DNA of 64,000 nucleotides from Methanospirillum purgamenti (lineage in GTDB: Archaea > Halobacteriota > Methanomicrobia > Methanomicrobiales > Methanospirillaceae): assembly GCF_018502485.1 (NCBI RefSeq), contig NZ_CP075546.1; one strand, written 5' to 3'. The notes below the pieces were generated by a model. The model was not told where the DNA came from. It ran no database searches and was given only the letters and a program-made list of their open reading frames with translations. A program made the position numbers and the translations under genes. Position 1 is the stretch's first letter, and each line of letters opens with the position of its first letter. Shown in pieces: positions 8,150 to 16,636 of the stretch.

Positions 8150-9199
8150 ATGGCTAACAAGGATTCCAAAGTAATACAATGGGAGAACCCAGGTCCAGAA
8201 GATATCATCTGGGCTAACCCTAATGATACCTTAAGATGGGGAACCTCATTAGTGGTAAAAGAATGGGAATATGCAGTATTCATGCGTGATGGAAAACTTT
8301 TCGATGTATTTGAACCAGGAAGACATATAATCAGTACTCAGAATCTTCCATTATTAACTCGGACCTATAATTTTCTGATGGGATATAAAGAAAATCCATT
8401 CAAAGCAACAGTAATATTTGTTTCAAAAAAAATTCTGAACGGGAAATGGGGAATAAGTGCAATGGTACGTGCAAGAGAGGATATCCCTGCACCTGCTCAA
8501 TTAAAAGCTCATGGATTCTATCAATATAGAATTGACGACCCCATTATTTTCATTACTCAAGTTACTGGAGGAAATTGTAATATCACTACAACATCTGTGA
8601 ATCAATTATTACAAGGTTTTTTTTCTGAAAAAATTACACAAGAATTTTCAAAATATACCTATATGGGGATATATTCAAATATGGAAATAACCTCAAAAAA
8701 AGTACAGGTTAACCTTAATGAGCAATTTCAACAAAGAGGTGCAGAATTATTATCAGTTAAGATAAATAATATTGATACTGATGAAAATACTAAGAAACTT
8801 CTCCGCGACATAACTCTTATTAATAGTCAGGGAGGAGAAAAAATCAGAATGTTTGATACTATGGATAAAATGGCAGAATCAATTGGACAATCACCTGATG
8901 GAGGAGCATATAGTGGTATGATGCTGTTTCCCCAAATGTATCAAAGCCTGATGACAAACCTAAATAATTCATCATTATGCCCGCAATGCCAGTCAAACAT
9001 CTCTTCTGGAAGTAAATTTTGTCCCCAATGTGGATATAATATTCAGGTTTCTAACAATCAGATAAAACCATATCCATCTCAAAAAATTCCAACTGATAAT
9101 CAAGGTTTTAATATCTGCCCATATTGCGGTAAAGAACTCAGGTTTCCAGAACCTCCTAATTTTTGTCCTTTTTGTGCTAAAAGGATTAATCAGATTTAA
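8150..9199 (+). CDS. SPFH-domain protein with two C-terminal zinc ribbons
   Basis: 349 residues. The first ~230 resemble SPFH/virion-core-like proteins (VVKEWEYAVFMRDGKLFDVFEPGRH, then the region around SVNQLLQGFFSEKI), which form membrane-associated rings or scaffolds. Unlike stomatins there is no N-terminal membrane anchor. The C-terminus has two rubredoxin-like zinc ribbons: CPQC...CPQC at ~278-300 and CPYC...CPFC at ~324-344. The companion membrane protein at 7217 may recruit it. In bacteria similar SPFH/zinc-ribbon proteins are tied to envelope stress; the role here is unknown. Confidence 0.8.
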   Translation: MANKDSKVIQWENPGPEDIIWANPNDTLRWGTSLVVKEWEYAVFMRDGKLFDVFEPGRHIISTQNLPLLTRTYNFLMGYKENPFKATVIFVSKKILNGKWGISAMVRAREDIPAPAQLKAHGFYQYRIDDPIIFITQVTGGNCNITTTSVNQLLQGFFSEKITQEFSKYTYMGIYSNMEITSKKVQVNLNEQFQQRGAELLSVKINNIDTDENTKKLLRDITLINSQGGEKIRMFDTMDKMAESIGQSPDGGAYSGMMLFPQMYQSLMTNLNNSSLCPQCQSNISSGSKFCPQCGYNIQVSNNQIKPYPSQKIPTDNQGFNICPYCGKELRFPEPPNFCPFCAKRINQI

Positions 9200-9625
9200 C
9201 AGAAGGATAAAAATTACGTCATTGATTTAATAAAAACCTTTATTTTTTGGAGAGTTATTATTTAAAAAAAGTTAGATGCTAACAAAATATTTGGATGTCC
9301 CCCGGTTTACAACTGGTATCACAAATTTAAATTTTATAGCAGTAAATAACCCTAAATTCCGGGAATTCAGCTGCTAACCTTTAAGTGACTAATACTACAA
9401 TGGCTTGAAATCCGACTTCTTCAGGGTCATATCATTATCAGTTGTTATCAGGGCACAACCAAATATTTAGGATCTATTTGCGAAATAAATTTTTCTCCTT
9501 TTTAAATATTAAAATAAGGATTAAACATTATTAGCGTAAATTTTTTAAAAACAGACATAATTTTTAAAAAAAAATATATGATATGGATAACTAATAGTAA
9601 TATGACTCGTTAAATTAGTGATATT
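9200..9625. other. AT-rich intergenic region
   Basis: 426 bases without a supported gene. It contains long A/T runs near 9540-9600 that could hold the promoter of the next gene. No repeat or RNA structure stands out. Confidence 0.5.
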
Positions 9626-10423
9626 ATGGACTATAAACAGGCAGTATGCCCTAAATGTTCAGGAGATTTACCCCCATTTAATGGTAAAAAAACCGTTACT
9701 TGTGAATTTTGCGGTACAACAGTTGTTAGAGAAAACGTTGATGGTATTGACTATATCACTGAGATTTTAAGCCCAACTGACGACCCTTTAACAGATAATC
9801 CCGAAAGAACAAAGGACTTGACAAGTAATTTTACAGATGCTTTTGAGTATACAAAGCATGCTCTTTGGGGTAGGTGGATGCGGTGGATTGTTTTGATTGT
9901 ATGTTCTTTAATTACACCGTTTATTTTTGGGTTTACGCTTCATGTGATGAAAGGAGTCAGTCCAGCTCCAGAACCAGATAATTTTGTGAAAATGTTAACT
10001 GATGGATTGAAGGCATGTGTAATTTATATTGTTTACCTTTTCATTCCGATTATTGTTGGAGCGTTCCTTTTAACATCAATGGGTATATTTTTTGATTTGG
10101 GATTGTTATTGCTTTCAATTCTGCTAATATTTATACTGGCTATATTGAGTCTTTTACTAGCAAACATTGGTGTTATAAGATTTGCACGGACTGGATCAAT
10201 GAGTTCAGCATTTGCAATTCATAGAATTCTATTTACAATTAAAAAAATAGGCTTTAGTTACTATTCGATTATTACAATCTTTATCTATGGATTTAGTTTG
10301 ATTATAATGAGTATATTGATGGCAATTCCAGTCATTGGATGGTTAGCATTTCTTTTCGGTTTACCATTTATATTCATTTTCACGGCCAGGGTTATGACAA
10401 ATCTCTATGATTCAACCCAATAA
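9626..10423 (+). CDS. DUF4013 membrane protein with N-terminal zinc ribbon
   Basis: 265 residues. Residues ~8-33 form a zinc ribbon (CPKC...CEFC). After a linker comes the DUF4013 membrane domain, marked by GRWMRWIVLIVCS, the MKGVSPAPEP loop and the later GVIRFARTGSM motif, with five or six membrane segments. Three paralogues in the window (12742, 19268 and 59724) lack the ribbon. The function of DUF4013 is unknown. The AT-rich composition matches the surrounding island and contrasts with the paralogue at 19268. Confidence 0.85.
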   Translation: MDYKQAVCPKCSGDLPPFNGKKTVTCEFCGTTVVRENVDGIDYITEILSPTDDPLTDNPERTKDLTSNFTDAFEYTKHALWGRWMRWIVLIVCSLITPFIFGFTLHVMKGVSPAPEPDNFVKMLTDGLKACVIYIVYLFIPIIVGAFLLTSMGIFFDLGLLLLSILLIFILAILSLLLANIGVIRFARTGSMSSAFAIHRILFTIKKIGFSYYSIITIFIYGFSLIIMSILMAIPVIGWLAFLFGLPFIFIFTARVMTNLYDSTQ

Positions 10424-10667
10424 CCCTTTTTCCAATAGAATTTATTTTAAATTAGAAAAAAGATAAATTGAATGCTTTTTGTAAAGAATTATGTGTGATT
10501 TTAAAGTAATTATTGTAAATTAACCAGAATCTGAAAGTAACTGGCTGATTAAATTTATTTTAATATCAGATAATAAGGTATTTGATTGAATGGGGATAAT
10601 TAGGTATCGGAAAAAAATTATAATTAATAATATGTCAGATATTAAAGAAAAAGAGGGAGACAAAAAA

Positions 10668-11117
10668 ATGATGTTAAAATTTATTAAGATTATTCGGAAA
10701 AAAACTCCACATAAATTATCATTAATTTATCTTATGCTACTTACATTAGTTATTTGTTTTTCTGTTGGTTGTACATCAATGCCGTTTGTTTCCAAACCGG
10801 AGGTGAATGTTGATATAATTGGTTCATCTCCGTCGATTGATATACTTAAAACATCCATTGTCGAAAAAGTAACACTTGAAGTAGTCAATGAAGGGAATGC
10901 TCCTGCAAAAGAAACGAAGGTATCTGTGATAGCTCAAACAAATGATAATATTACACTTGGATCTGGTACAGTTGAGTTAGGGACCATTGGAGTCGGGGGT
11001 AAGATTCAGAAAGATGTAGAAATCCCTTTAAATCTGGGAGGGGTTGCAAAGTTATTCTTGGGAATTAAGGATGGATCAATAGGCCTCAAATTTAATACAT
11101 CCGTCTCATATGTATAA
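10668..11117 (+). CDS. Lipoprotein-like secreted protein with a CARDB/LEA-like beta domain
   Basis: 149 residues from the ATG at 10668, preceded by GAGGGAGA. An open frame extends to 10590 without a better signal. A basic N-terminus (KIIRKKTPHK) and hydrophobic segment lead to a lipobox-like SVGC, then a beta-rich domain (VTLEVVNEGNAPAKETKVSV) resembling CARDB/LEA-type domains. It is predicted to be exported and possibly lipid-anchored. It is a single gene in the AT-rich island. No enzymatic motif is visible. Confidence 0.65.
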   Translation: MMLKFIKIIRKKTPHKLSLIYLMLLTLVICFSVGCTSMPFVSKPEVNVDIIGSSPSIDILKTSIVEKVTLEVVNEGNAPAKETKVSVIAQTNDNITLGSGTVELGTIGVGGKIQKDVEIPLNLGGVAKLFLGIKDGSIGLKFNTSVSYV

Positions 11118-11814
11118 AATATAAAAAGAGCGTAATGTCGATCGAAACAGATTAATGGGATAAAAATTTCTCCAGATTCAGTAATAAGTGAAAGGTGTAA
11201 ATTATTGAATATGCATAAATGCCCTAATTAAACCATGAAACTGAAATTCTGCAGGAGTATCATACTCTAAATTATTGATTCGGGAGAATCTTCTAAAACT
11301 CTGATTTTTTATCATATTTTGTTATTATTCAGCAACACACAAATATTTTGGTGGTGATGTAAGATCATTATACCACTGGAAAACTTACCCATTCACATTA
11401 GTCAATCAACTGCTTTTTCGGATTTCACATCCATCGGACAAGTTCTACATAACAGTAACTGCTTTTTCTGAATCGATTTTAGAATTATTGGACTATTCTT
11501 TCCTACTTTTACATGTTCAATACCGAATTATTCGATAATGGTGAGCAATATATTTTTACAAATAACAGATTATTTAGTACTAAATTGCCGCAGTCAGGAA
11601 AAACTAGTTTCTGCCAACAAAAAAGAGAGAGAACATCCCTTTTTACATATGGGTTACAAATGCAATATTTATTTATAAAGTAACATATTATAAAATTACT
11701 CTACTTTTAATATTATTAGATCGCCACTAAAGGTTGAAATACGACATTTTTCCTGAAATGTATTTGCAACTCTCCCTGATGCTTATTTCTAGCATGAAAA
11801 CGTAATAATATTAA
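11118..11814. other. Long AT-rich intergenic region
   Basis: About 700 bases with no open frame of useful length and no similarity that I can see to other parts of the window. It may hold decayed sequence or regulatory DNA. Confidence 0.5.
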
Positions 11815-12096
11815 ATGACAGTAAAAGAATATCGAAGGACCTGTAAACAATGTAATACAGTCTGGCACTCGTTGGTAAAGAGAGAATCAAATTTGAAATG
11901 GTATGCATGCAGTCAGGGGATAGCTACTGGTTTTTCGCCTTCACATTTATGCACATGTGGAATGTGTAGTGGGGCAGAGAGAGCACAACGCGAAAAAAAT
12001 GTCTATGATGAGAGATCGGAAATTGAGCGCTTAAAATCCTGTCCCAATTGTGGCTCTAAAAACTATAACGAGGAAATTATCGAATATGATAAATAA
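11815..12096 (+). CDS. Cysteine-rich zinc-ribbon protein
   Basis: 93 residues with three cysteine pairs: CKQC near the N-terminus, CTCGMC in the middle and CPNC near the C-terminus, suggesting one or two zinc-binding ribbons. A Trp/His-containing stretch (CNTVWHSLVKRE) follows the first pair. No membrane segment is present. It overlaps the start of the yidD homologue by 11 bases, so the two genes form a pair. The family is not recognised. Confidence 0.65.
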   Translation: MTVKEYRRTCKQCNTVWHSLVKRESNLKWYACSQGIATGFSPSHLCTCGMCSGAERAQREKNVYDERSEIERLKSCPNCGSKNYNEEIIEYDK

Positions 12097-12325
12097 TCCT
12101 TTGGTTTTATTATCTATAATTGGAATCCGGATCATATGGCATGGAAAAATTGGAAGAACATATAACAGGAAAAAACGGATAATCTGCCGGTTTCATCCAT
12201 CCTGCTCTAATTATGCAATAATGGCCCTTAAAAAACATGGGTTTTTTCGTGGATGGGCGATGGCGATCGGTAGAATTAAAAGGTGCAATCCGAAAAATCT
12301 CGAATCTTGTATTGATTACCCATAA
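12086..12325 (+). CDS. yidD: YidD-like membrane protein insertion efficiency factor
   Basis: 79 residues from the ATG at 12086; a longer frame to 12050 would lie deeper inside the upstream gene. The core CRFHPSCSNYAIMALKKHG followed by GWAMAIGRIKRCNP is diagnostic of the YidD family (PF01809). In bacteria YidD is encoded beside the YidC insertase and aids membrane protein insertion. No yidC, rnpA or rpmH neighbour is present here; instead it follows a zinc-ribbon gene in an AT-rich archaeal island. This suggests acquisition from bacteria or a divergent role. Confidence 0.85.
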   Translation: MINNPLVLLSIIGIRIIWHGKIGRTYNRKKRIICRFHPSCSNYAIMALKKHGFFRGWAMAIGRIKRCNPKNLESCIDYP

Positions 12326-12687
12326 TAAAAATGCAATTCCATCAATAACAAAAAATTAGAATGGATATTGCAATATAAGACTTTATAATGGATGTAGGTG
12401 CAGAAATTTTTTTACTTTTTTTATAAGTATCCATATGAAATTCGAAATTGATATAATGATGCAGTTTTTTATTGTTTACCTTGAGGTGGACCATAATATG
12501 AATTTAGTAATAAATTCCTGCCACTTTCAGAAATAACTCATTTGGGATAATATTTTTCAAAACCTTAAAAATTGACAGGAATCTATTTCAAGCATTAATA
12601 CTAATATCCACGGCTTTTTTTTTTAATAATACCATTAAATTCATACAATAAGGATACTTATTTGCCTATTTAGTATTAGTTGTGCCA
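12326..12687. other. Intergenic region upstream of the DUF4013 gene
   Basis: About 360 bases of AT-rich sequence with a long T run at ~12610-12625. That run could act as a T-rich archaeal terminator for the upstream genes or as part of a promoter region. No gene is seen. Confidence 0.45.
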
Positions 12688-12702
12688 ACCTATATATACC
12701 AA
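12688..12702 (+). promoter_or_regulatory. Probable TATA box for the DUF4013 gene
   Basis: ACCTATATATACC lies about 45 bases before the ATG at 12742. The related gene at 19268 has CATCTATAAATATCC about 50 bases before its start. Both fit archaeal TATA elements. Confidence 0.5.
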
Positions 12703-12741
12703 GAAGTCGAGTTCACTCTTACCTTAACAGAGGTGACACTA

Positions 12742-13422
12742 ATGGGAATTGGCGAATTACTCAGTGACTCATTTGGTTACGCGAATGAGGGATTAATCGG
12801 AAAATGGGTGCGATGGATCATTCTCATCATCTCATCGATTATCTTCCCCCTGATTATGGGATATTCACTCCGGGTCATGAAGGGAACCACACCTGCTCCG
12901 GAACCTGGTGACTATCTTGGAATGTTCATCGACGGAATCAAGATGATCATTATCGAGATTGTCTATATGATAATTCCAATCATCATCGGTGCAGTAATAT
13001 TCTTTATGAGTGGAGGGTTTGGAATTTTAACAATGATGCTCATGGATGTTGGGAACTGGCTTGCATATGCAGGAATGTTAATTGCCACATTAGGAGTATC
13101 GTTATTTGTCCTATTGATAATCAGTTTTATATTCAGCCTGTTTGGTATTATTGGTATGGTTCGGTTTGCAAGAACAGGTAGCATGGGAGAAGCTTTTGCA
13201 TTCAGCGAAATAACAAATACCATCGGAAAATTCGGTTGGGTTCAGTACATAATTGCATTAATTGTTCTGAACATTGTATTAGCAGTTATTTATGGTATTA
13301 TTAGTCTTATACCAGTTATTGGGTTCTTGCTATTGTTAATTATTGCACCATATTTTACAATGATAATTTCAAGATATTATTCTCTAATTTACGATGCAGT
13401 GCCCATTTCGCACCCACGTTAA
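12742..13422 (+). CDS. DUF4013 membrane protein with C-terminus altered by an IS
   Basis: 226 residues. The ATG at 12742 is chosen because GAGGTGAC precedes it and paralogues start at the same point (MGIGELLSDSFGYANEG versus MRIGEKISNSIEFTNEA at 19268). It has six or so membrane segments with the MKGTTPAPEP and GMVRFARTGSM motifs of the family. An IS element inserted at 13398, so the last codons are now VPISHPR plus a TAA, all read from the IS terminal repeat. Joining the flanks restores ...LIYDAGV and TGA (the distal part lies at 15416-15429), close to the paralogue ending ...LLYDEGM. The gene therefore probably stays functional. Confidence 0.9.
   Translation: MGIGELLSDSFGYANEGLIGKWVRWIILIISSIIFPLIMGYSLRVMKGTTPAPEPGDYLGMFIDGIKMIIIEIVYMIIPIIIGAVIFFMSGGFGILTMMLMDVGNWLAYAGMLIATLGVSLFVLLIISFIFSLFGIIGMVRFARTGSMGEAFAFSEITNTIGKFGWVQYIIALIVLNIVLAVIYGIISLIPVIGFLLLLIIAPYFTMIISRYYSLIYDAVPISHPR
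13392..13397. repeat. Left target site duplication (ATGCAG)
   Basis: Six bases immediately left of the IS, identical to 15416-15421. Confidence 0.9.
13398..13416 (+). repeat. Left terminal inverted repeat of the IS
   Basis: TGCCCATTTCGCACCCACG. It differs from the right repeat at one position (A versus C). It also supplies the new stop region of the interrupted DUF4013 gene. Confidence 0.9.
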
Positions 13423-13497
13423 AAAGTCGAAATAATTTCAGGAAGGTTTTATTTAAGCTTAAATATATATCTAAGAAGCATATAATAATATAGCAGA

Positions 13498-15252
13498 ATG
13501 AGCCGACGTCGCCAACCCATTATTCCTTCTGCTCGGAAGCGAACACTCAAACAGGATTTATCGAACATCATACGCGGTTCCCATCGGATATATGAGAATC
13601 GGACCCCTATTCAACTTCTCATAATCGCATCCTACATGAACCGTCTGAAGTTCATTGAGACCATCAATGCTCAGGTTCGCTGGGATGAAAAGCACTGCAA
13701 ATTTAGTCCCGGAGTACTTGCACAACTACTGGTCTTACTCCCTTTTGTCTCTGCTCTCCGTAAAATACCTCTTTCAAGAATTCATGAGGCCTATAGCGGG
13801 ATTGATCTTGAACTTCTCGTTGGCGAACCAATTGATCCACTTGAGTTAAACGATGATTTGTTTGCTCGACTTCTCGATCGGCTTTATGAGGCTGATTGCT
13901 CCAAATTGTTAGTTTCCATCTCTTTCTCCGTCCGTCTGACCTTCAATCTGCCTGAAAACATCGTTCTTCATTCGGATACCACCTCCCATGTTCTTTATGG
14001 AGATTATATTCCTGATGAAGGCACAATTCCTCCAATATCGATAACCTATGGGTTTAGTAAGCAAAAACGGAACGATCTTAAACAGATTCAAACAGGGATG
14101 GTCACTGACGGGGATGGACTTATCCTTTTCAGCTGCCCTCTGGATGGAAATAAAGCGGATTGCACATACAATAATGAAGTTATTCTCCGATTGAAGGAGA
14201 TTTATGGGCCAGAATTCTCGAAGTACATTTATATAGCTGATTCCAAATTGCTAACCAAACCCAACTTCGATTCCCTTACGCAGAGTGTTCATCCTATTAG
14301 GTTCATCTCAAAGATCCCTGAGAATTTTCACAAAAAAATTGCTGAAAAAGTCAGAGTCCAGGCGTTCGAAGAGGATAGATGGGTTTCTCTCGGTCATTGT
14401 TGTAATCATCCAGATCCTACAAATTCTTCAGAATATTCCGTTTTTACGAAAAAGGTCTCCGTATATGGTCATCCCTGTTACGTTCATCTCTTCCTGACAT
14501 CAGACGGGGAAAAGAAAACCCAAAAGGCGATTGAGAAAACTGAGTCGTCTTTGAAAGATTTGGTTGACACCCTTCTCAAGAAAGAGTTTGCGTGTGAACC
14601 GGACGCAATTGCAGAGATGAATCGGTTTAGAAAAGAACATTCCGAAGATCTGGTCAACGCAGTTCTCACGGTACAAAAAATTGAGACATGGAAAAGAGGA
14701 CGAGGGAGACCGGGAAAGAATGCTAAACCACCTGTTTTAGTTGTGACATGGAAGATAGTATTAGAAGGAATTCAGAGAAATGAACCGAAAATTGATGAAA
14801 AAAGAAGAAGAGCATCGACCTTTGCACTTCTGACCAATATTTCACCGGATGAACTCTCATCTCAAGATATCCTTCGGCACTATAAGGGACAGATCAAAGT
14901 TGAGCACAATTTTATGCTGCTTAAAGAACCTCTCGTCGCAGCAACGATATTTTTGGAGAAACCAGAGCGGATCATGGCACTTATGACGATGCTCTATTTT
15001 AGTGTCCTGATGCATGGGATCCTGAGAGTTATCACCCATATCGAACTTGAGTCATTTGAGACGCCCCCAAAGATTAACTCAAATAATCGCCCCTTAGTGC
15101 GACCGAATTCAGATACCATTGTCTGGATTTTATCCTTGTTTACTTTAGTTTCAGGGGAAGATGGGTATTACATTGAGAGTAAAGTAAGTGATAGAAAGGG
15201 TCAGATTAGTACAATATTTCAATTAACGAGGTTTGATTTGGACTTTATCTGA
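13498..15252 (+). CDS. IS1634-family DDE transposase
   Basis: 584 residues, intact. The likely catalytic triad is D160 (HSDTTSHVLYGDY), D248 (IADSKLL) and E469 (HYKGQIKVEHNF), the YKGQ...E region being typical of IS4/IS1634-type enzymes. The long insertion between the second D and the E also fits this group. It catalyses cut-and-paste transposition of the surrounding element, whose ends lie 100 bases upstream and 163 bases downstream. Its base composition is less AT-rich than the flanking genes, consistent with separate origin. Confidence 0.93.
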   Translation: MSRRRQPIIPSARKRTLKQDLSNIIRGSHRIYENRTPIQLLIIASYMNRLKFIETINAQVRWDEKHCKFSPGVLAQLLVLLPFVSALRKIPLSRIHEAYSGIDLELLVGEPIDPLELNDDLFARLLDRLYEADCSKLLVSISFSVRLTFNLPENIVLHSDTTSHVLYGDYIPDEGTIPPISITYGFSKQKRNDLKQIQTGMVTDGDGLILFSCPLDGNKADCTYNNEVILRLKEIYGPEFSKYIYIADSKLLTKPNFDSLTQSVHPIRFISKIPENFHKKIAEKVRVQAFEEDRWVSLGHCCNHPDPTNSSEYSVFTKKVSVYGHPCYVHLFLTSDGEKKTQKAIEKTESSLKDLVDTLLKKEFACEPDAIAEMNRFRKEHSEDLVNAVLTVQKIETWKRGRGRPGKNAKPPVLVVTWKIVLEGIQRNEPKIDEKRRRASTFALLTNISPDELSSQDILRHYKGQIKVEHNFMLLKEPLVAATIFLEKPERIMALMTMLYFSVLMHGILRVITHIELESFETPPKINSNNRPLVRPNSDTIVWILSLFTLVSGEDGYYIESKVSDRKGQISTIFQLTRFDLDFI

Positions 15253-15396
15253 TACGTGCTGGAGTAAAGAGAAGAAAGAGAGATTATATATACCCGGGAT
15301 TGTTTAGGTGGATTAAGTTGTAGCGACAGCGATTTTTTTGATTTTTGAGGATTGGGTATTCATATGAACTTAAATCGGAAAAATTTGGGGATTAGT

Positions 15397-15415
15397 CGGG
15401 GGTGCGAAATGGGCA
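15397..15415 (-). repeat. Right terminal inverted repeat of the IS
   Basis: Reverse complement reads TGCCCATTTCGCACCCCCG. It matches the left repeat at 18 of 19 positions. Confidence 0.9.
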
Positions 15416-15421
15416 ATGCAG
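15416..15421. repeat. Right target site duplication (ATGCAG)
   Basis: Six bases immediately right of the IS, identical to 13392-13397. The displaced last codons of the DUF4013 gene (GGA GTT TGA, 15421-15429) begin here. Confidence 0.9.
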
Positions 15422-15663
15422 GAGTTTGAACAGTAAATTAGAATAATCTTATCTTTTTTTTATATTGAAAGCATCTTTGCGGCCCAGCCTCATGCTTAAC
15501 TCATGAAAAATTGAATCCTCTTTATCTCCAATAGTAAAATTGATACTGAAGGCTTTCTTGATTTAGGGGCACTATCCCATAGGAAAACTTTCATTGAATA
15601 GCGATATAATGACATAATGCAGCTGAATAGCTAAAAAGAGGAGTGTTTTTATCGCAATTCTCT

Positions 15664-15714
15664 GAAGAACAAATCACAACATTTTCAATGAATGAATACA
15701 TAGGTGAAATGAAC
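15664..15714 (+). repeat. Leader repeat shared with 16592-16636
   Basis: The ~50 bases before the Ltp-like gene match those before the gene at 16637: GAAGAACAAATCA, then AAC, a T-rich run, then ATGAATGAA. The last part (ATAGGTGAAA before the ATG) also recurs before the gene at 16174. Confidence 0.7.
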
Positions 15715-16083
15715 ATGAAGAGATTATTGGTAATACTTATTTTGGCCCTACTCATTATTACAGTGCCATTGTCAGCTGCAGCATACGATCAGCCCACTAT
15801 GGGCGAAAAAAACGCAGTAAAGAAAGCAATGAATTATTTAGATTTCATGGCGTTCTCTAAAACCGGGTTGATTAAACAACTAGAATACGAAGGATTCACT
15901 AAAAATGAGGCAGAATATGGTGTCAATCATATCGAAGTTGATTGGAATGAACAAGCCGCAAAGAAGGCTGAAAATTATTTAGAGTTTATGTCGTTCTCTA
16001 AAAAGGGATTGATAGATCAACTTTTGTATGACGGATTTACTCGGGCACAAGCTGAATATGGTGTTGAAGCCGTAGGGTATTGA
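15715..16083 (+). CDS. Secreted protein with two Ltp-type helix-turn-helix repeats
   Basis: 122 residues from the ATG at 15715, preceded by AGGTGAA; the open frame to 15643 is leader sequence. A signal peptide (MKRLLVILILALLIITVPLSAAA) is followed by two copies of a ~45-residue module (AVKKAMNYLDFMAFSKTGLI...YEGFTKNEAEYGV and AAKKAENYLEFMSFSKKGLI...YDGFTRAQAEYGV). This is the Ltp domain (PF07553), found in surface proteins and in a phage lipoprotein that blocks DNA entry by other phages. No lipobox cysteine is present. A superinfection-exclusion role is possible but unproven. Confidence 0.8.
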   Translation: MKRLLVILILALLIITVPLSAAAYDQPTMGEKNAVKKAMNYLDFMAFSKTGLIKQLEYEGFTKNEAEYGVNHIEVDWNEQAAKKAENYLEFMSFSKKGLIDQLLYDGFTRAQAEYGVEAVGY

Positions 16084-16173
16084 ACTCAATTATTTCTAAT
16101 TTTTTTCAAGTTAGTATGTGCATCAGCATTTAATTCACTTTATGTTAGATGAATCAATCCATAGGTGAAAATA

Positions 16174-16368
16174 ATGACAAACGATATACTTGACATCATG
16201 TTCATGTCTGGAGCAGAGTTTAATAAACTGACGGGATCGTATGCCCGTGCTGGCGGAGCTGGACTTCGTAGGTTGTGTGAAGGGGAAATAAATACACCAG
16301 GATTAATTTCATTAATGATTATAATCGGCGCAATCATCTTTATGTATTGGGCGATTCGGGATAAATAA
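16174..16368 (+). CDS. Small single-span membrane protein, 64 aa
   Basis: The start is ATG 16174 with AGGTGA upstream; three further codons upstream are open. A soluble N-terminal part contains GSYARAGGAGLRRL, and one membrane segment lies at the C-terminus (GLISLMIIIGAIIFMYWAI), ending in RDK. The leader resembles those of its two neighbours. The family is not recognised. Confidence 0.6.
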   Translation: MTNDILDIMFMSGAEFNKLTGSYARAGGAGLRRLCEGEINTPGLISLMIIIGAIIFMYWAIRDK

Positions 16369-16591
16369 TCACATTTCTTATTCTCCTATCACATAGATTT
16401 CCAATTTTTAATATCTTCTGAATAGAAGTCAAAAATTTACGCCCTAGTCGTTAATATCACGCCGATACCTCCAGTGTTGACAATGCAATTCAACACAGAT
16501 CATAGGTTTTAATTTACCGATAGGGAGAGACAATTTAATGATTTTTCTGGAGGATGCGAGAATGAACAACAAGTAGTCTCCGGTATAGCCA

Positions 16592-16636
16592 GAAGAACAA
16601 ATCATAACCTTTTTCGATGAATGAAAGTAAATTGAA
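16592..16636 (+). repeat. Leader repeat shared with 15664-15714
   Basis: Second copy of the GAAGAACAAATCA...ATGAATGAA leader, directly before the gene at 16637. It suggests duplication of a promoter/leader block. Confidence 0.65.

Larger units (their letters stand above)
13398..15415 (+). mobile_element. Complete IS element, IS1634-like (2018 bp)
   Basis: Both ends are resolved. The 19-bp terminal inverted repeats match at 18 positions: left TGCCCATTTCGCACCCACG (13398-13416), right its complement at 15397-15415. A 6-bp target duplication ATGCAG flanks it (13392-13397 and 15416-15421). It contains one intact transposase gene, so it may be active. It sits in the last codons of a DUF4013 gene. 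Family assignment rests on transposase layout, element length and a 6-bp duplication, which fit IS1634. Confidence 0.93.
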
